From the NCBI GenBank assembly GCA_002308795.1, contig DBVV01000088.1:8494-16175 (forward strand): a DNA stretch of 7,682 bases, written 5' to 3'. This DNA is from Mageeibacillus sp. UBA1255 (GTDB lineage: Bacteria > Bacillota > Clostridia > UBA1212 > UBA1255). Shown in pieces: positions 6,454 through 7,682 of this stretch (position 1 is its first letter; each line of letters begins with the position of its first letter). A model generated the notes under the pieces. The model was not told where the DNA came from. It saw only the letters and a program-made list of their open reading frames with translations, and searched no databases. The position numbers were made by a program, and so were the translations under genes.

Positions 6454-6681
6454 CTGAAAATCTTTGCCGGTCGCTTCCACCGCCAGTTCAATTCTGCGCT
6501 CTTGTTCGGATTCAATGGTATGAAGCTCTTTACAAAACGTACTGTAACCTTCTTTGCTCGTGGAATACACACCGCTTAATATCATTTCTCCCGTGTCTTC
6601 GTTGAGTGCGTGTACGGTAAACTGCATCTTGTGCAAATCTACTCCTACACAGATTCGTGGTAAGTCTTCTGTCTTTCTCAT
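6454..6681 (-). pseudogene. Truncated IS110-family transposase, N-terminus
   Basis: ATG at 6681 is preceded by an AAGGGAG site (the in-frame TTG at 6714 lies before that site and is less likely). About 76 residues remain: CVGVDLHKMQFTVHAL (11-26) carries the first acidic residue (Asp15) of the RuvC-like DEDD domain, and LAVEATGKDF (66-75) carries the second (Glu69). After VEATGKDFQ the family match stops between 6446 and 6454 and the frame runs on into the radical SAM fragment out of frame. The last two catalytic Asp residues and the C-terminal serine domain (Transposase_20) are absent, so the protein cannot be an active transposase. Confidence 0.75.
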
Positions 6682-6807
6682 TGCTTTCTGTCTCCCTTTT
6701 TTGTTCCTCAGCAAGACAGCTTCTGTTTGACTATCCGAGCCAATTTCCTATCCGATCTGACATCACTGCCGACCATCGCATGATTCGATGCTAACCCTTC
6801 ATTCTCC
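6682..6807 (-). mobile_element. Probable IS110 5' non-coding region
   Basis: These 126 nt upstream of the IS110 start contain no ORF worth noting. In the IS110 group, the DNA between the element's left end and the transposase start encodes the bridge RNA. Here there is a small stem CATCG (6774-6778) / CGATG (6786-6790) and the 8-mer CTATCCGA twice (6731-6738 and 6748-6755). These fit a structured RNA but do not prove one. The outer end of the element was not located. Confidence 0.35.
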
Positions 6808-6969
6808 TTAAGCGATCTCATAGACCATCAACATATCATTCGTCGAACGGAATTTTAGGTTTGAGAATGACCGAATGCTTTTTTCTGAAATATCGGCAAA
6901 CAGACTATCCCCCTGACCAAACCGACGGAGCAAAATAAGGCCCCGCTGATATTCTGTAAAAATTCCCGT

Positions 6970-6990
6970 ATGGGTCAAACATGGGTCAAA
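6970..6990. repeat. 10-bp direct repeat, 11-bp period
   Basis: ATGGGTCAAA occurs at 6970-6979 and again at 6981-6990, separated by one C. It may be a slippage product, a protein-binding iteron pair, or a trace of an insertion and excision event. Confidence 0.6.
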
Positions 6991-7031
6991 AGAAGAATGG
7001 ACAGGTTCTTGGTTCAAATTTGCAGAAAGAA

Positions 7032-7073
7032 AAATCCCCAAAAACGGCGGTGGGTAGCCTTCCTTGGGGATTT
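7032..7073. terminator. Strong hairpin, terminator-like on both strands
   Basis: AAATCCCCAA (7032-7041) pairs perfectly with TTGGGGATTT (7064-7073), a 10-bp stem; an inner GGC/GCC pair (7046-7048 with 7057-7059) can form inside the loop. On the plus strand T-rich sequence (TTTGTTTTGT) follows the core; on the minus strand the stem runs into TTTTTCTTTCT. It could stop transcription from either side, including readthrough from the CBM6 gene toward the IS110 remnant. Confidence 0.55.
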
Positions 7074-7081
7074 GTTTTGTA

Positions 7082-7115
7082 CGAGTGTTCATAACGGATT
7101 TGATTAAAACACTCG
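7082..7115. repeat. 8-bp inverted repeat, 18-nt spacer
   Basis: CGAGTGTT (7082-7089) and AACACTCG (7108-7115) are exact inverted copies in AT-rich DNA beside the 7032-7073 hairpin. They may be an operator, a stem or a mobile element trace; nothing favours one strongly. Confidence 0.4.
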
Positions 7116-7212
7116 ATTGTCATAGGCCGTGTCAGTACATATTCACCTTACACAATAATTATAACCTTTTTTTGAATAGGTAAATTATCAAACCGCAGCC
7201 CGAAAGCAGCTT

Positions 7213-7233
7213 GGCGGCGTGCGGCGCGCCGCC
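7213..7233. repeat. GC-rich hairpin behind the CBM6 gene
   Basis: GGCGGCG (7213-7219) pairs with CGCCGCC (7227-7233) around a 7-nt loop. It lies 27 nt past the stop of the minus-strand CBM6 gene, where a terminator would be expected, but no T run follows on that strand, so it is at most a 3'-end stabilising or rho-dependent structure. The flank 7093-7200 is AT-rich and holds no gene I can support. Confidence 0.45.
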
Positions 7234-7259
7234 GGCGGGGACAACGTATCATGGACCAC

Positions 7260-7682
7260 TCAGTCGGCGTTTGCAAAGCTGAAATCTTCAAATCTAAGCG
7301 CTTCGTCGGCATCGGTGCGGAAGACGAAGCAAATACCGTTCGTTCCGGCAGTATTGCTCAGAGCGACATCAAAAGTTTCAAATTGATCGAAACCGCCGGT
7401 GCTTCCGATTTCGCAGCTTCCAAGCAGCTCACCATCGGGATCGTCATTATGTATCTCCACGGTGCAGGATTGGTCGTTTCCGTTGGCGACGCGGAGTTTT
7501 AGAAGAGCGTCAGCAGGCACATTAAGTATATTCGGGAATGACAGATAAGATCCGTCCTTAATGCCGCGCAGCTCAAAGCCGTCTGCGTTTTCCTTTTTGA
7601 CGATACCGTCGGCTGCGTCAAAGAACCACTCGCCCTTGATCGACTCCCACGTCGCGTCATACTGACCGACGCCGACCTTTTT
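7260..7682 (-). CDS. C-terminal CBM6-type module, 5' part outside window
   Basis: The minus-strand frame is open from the right edge to a TGA at 7260-7262; 140 residues are visible and the start lies beyond the window, so the internal GTG at 7520 is not the real start. Residues about 15-136 fit a family 6 carbohydrate-binding module, a beta-sandwich that binds xylan or beta-glucan chains. DGSYLSFPNI (43-52) matches the 'GDYVSF' strand. TVEIHNDDPDGELLGSCEIGSTGGFDQFET (74-103) matches the 'GxLIGTxxVxxTGGWxxW' core, with Phe99 and Phe102 where aromatic residues are usual. GTNGICFVFR (113-122) matches 'GxHDLYLVF'. Such modules commonly end secreted GH43 arabinofuranosidases and xylosidases; the catalytic domain is not in view. 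It is convergent with, and unrelated in function to, the genes on the left. Confidence 0.75.
   Translation of the reverse strand, partial: KKVGVGQYDATWESIKGEWFFDAADGIVKKENADGFELRGIKDGSYLSFPNILNVPADALLKLRVANGNDQSCTVEIHNDDPDGELLGSCEIGSTGGFDQFETFDVALSNTAGTNGICFVFRTDADEALRFEDFSFANAD

Larger units (their letters stand above)
6808..7092 (-). other. Unassigned 94-codon ORF, doubtful
   Basis: An ATG-started frame of 94 residues (MNTRTKQIPKEG to MVYEIA) lies upstream of the IS110 remnant on the same strand. It has no ribosome binding site, overlaps the strong hairpin at 7032-7073 and the tandem repeat at 6970-6990, and matches nothing I recognise. The middle (EYQRGLILLRRFGQGDSLF) looks protein-like. 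It could be part of a mobile element or a chance frame; I favour non-coding or relic DNA. Confidence 0.2.

Noticed and set aside
6077..6816. Inverted 9-mer ATCGCTTAA at 6077-6085 and 6808-6816 as transposon ends
   Set aside because: About two such 9-mer pairs are expected by chance in a region this size, IS110 elements lack terminal inverted repeats, and the match does not extend.
7158..7186. Minus-strand TATAAT at 7158-7163 as a promoter for the 6808-7092 ORF
   Set aside because: No acceptable -35 box at 16-18 bp, and TATAAT is frequent in this AT-rich stretch.
1..7682. CRISPR arrays, tRNA or rRNA genes
   Set aside because: No regularly spaced repeats and no tRNA or rRNA signatures were seen on either strand.

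Overview
The window looks like a chromosomal piece of a Gram-positive, Clostridia-like (Firmicutes) anaerobe. This rests on Shine-Dalgarno-led genes, one TTG start, a consensus housekeeping promoter in an AT-rich gap, mildly GC-rich coding DNA, and the families present: c-di-GMP signalling proteins, a synthase-type GT2, an IS110-type transposase, and a CBM6-bearing enzyme typical of plant-fibre degraders. The genus cannot be fixed from the sequence.

Positions 1-4450 (+) are the end of a tightly packed operon. It holds a HEAT-repeat protein cut by the window edge, then a membrane GT2 polysaccharide synthase whose start overlaps the previous stop by 4 nt (ATGA). After a 14-nt gap comes a secreted or membrane-anchored protein with half a periplasmic binding domain, one transmembrane helix, a degenerate GGDEF domain and a degenerate EAL domain. 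The simplest reading is an exopolysaccharide synthase whose activity is tied to c-di-GMP through a catalytically dead GGDEF-EAL receptor instead of a PilZ domain on the synthase. The receptor role is inferred; the loss of catalytic motifs is seen directly.

Positions 4451-5789 (+) are a separate transcription unit: a 14-bp perfect palindrome, a perfect TTGACA/17/TATAAT promoter, a multi-pass membrane diguanylate cyclase with intact GGDEF, and a clean rho-independent terminator. It may supply c-di-GMP to the upstream receptor and synthase.

Positions 5790-7259 hold no convincing intact gene. This is a scrap zone read mainly on the minus strand: the N-terminal third of an IS110-family transposase joined out of frame to the C-terminal tail of a radical SAM protein, then a strong ribosome binding site and about ten codons of what looks like a second radical SAM gene. 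It also has unexplained hairpins, a short tandem repeat and an unassigned ORF. The DNA upstream of the IS110 start is where a bridge RNA would lie in a complete element.

Positions 7260-7682 (-) are the C-terminal end of a probably secreted glycoside hydrolase or other carbohydrate-active protein with a CBM6-type module, running off the right edge.

The best candidate for something not well described is the HEAT / GT2 / degenerate SBP-GGDEF-EAL operon with its adjacent cyclase. The families are known; the arrangement and the dead receptor are what deserve a look.
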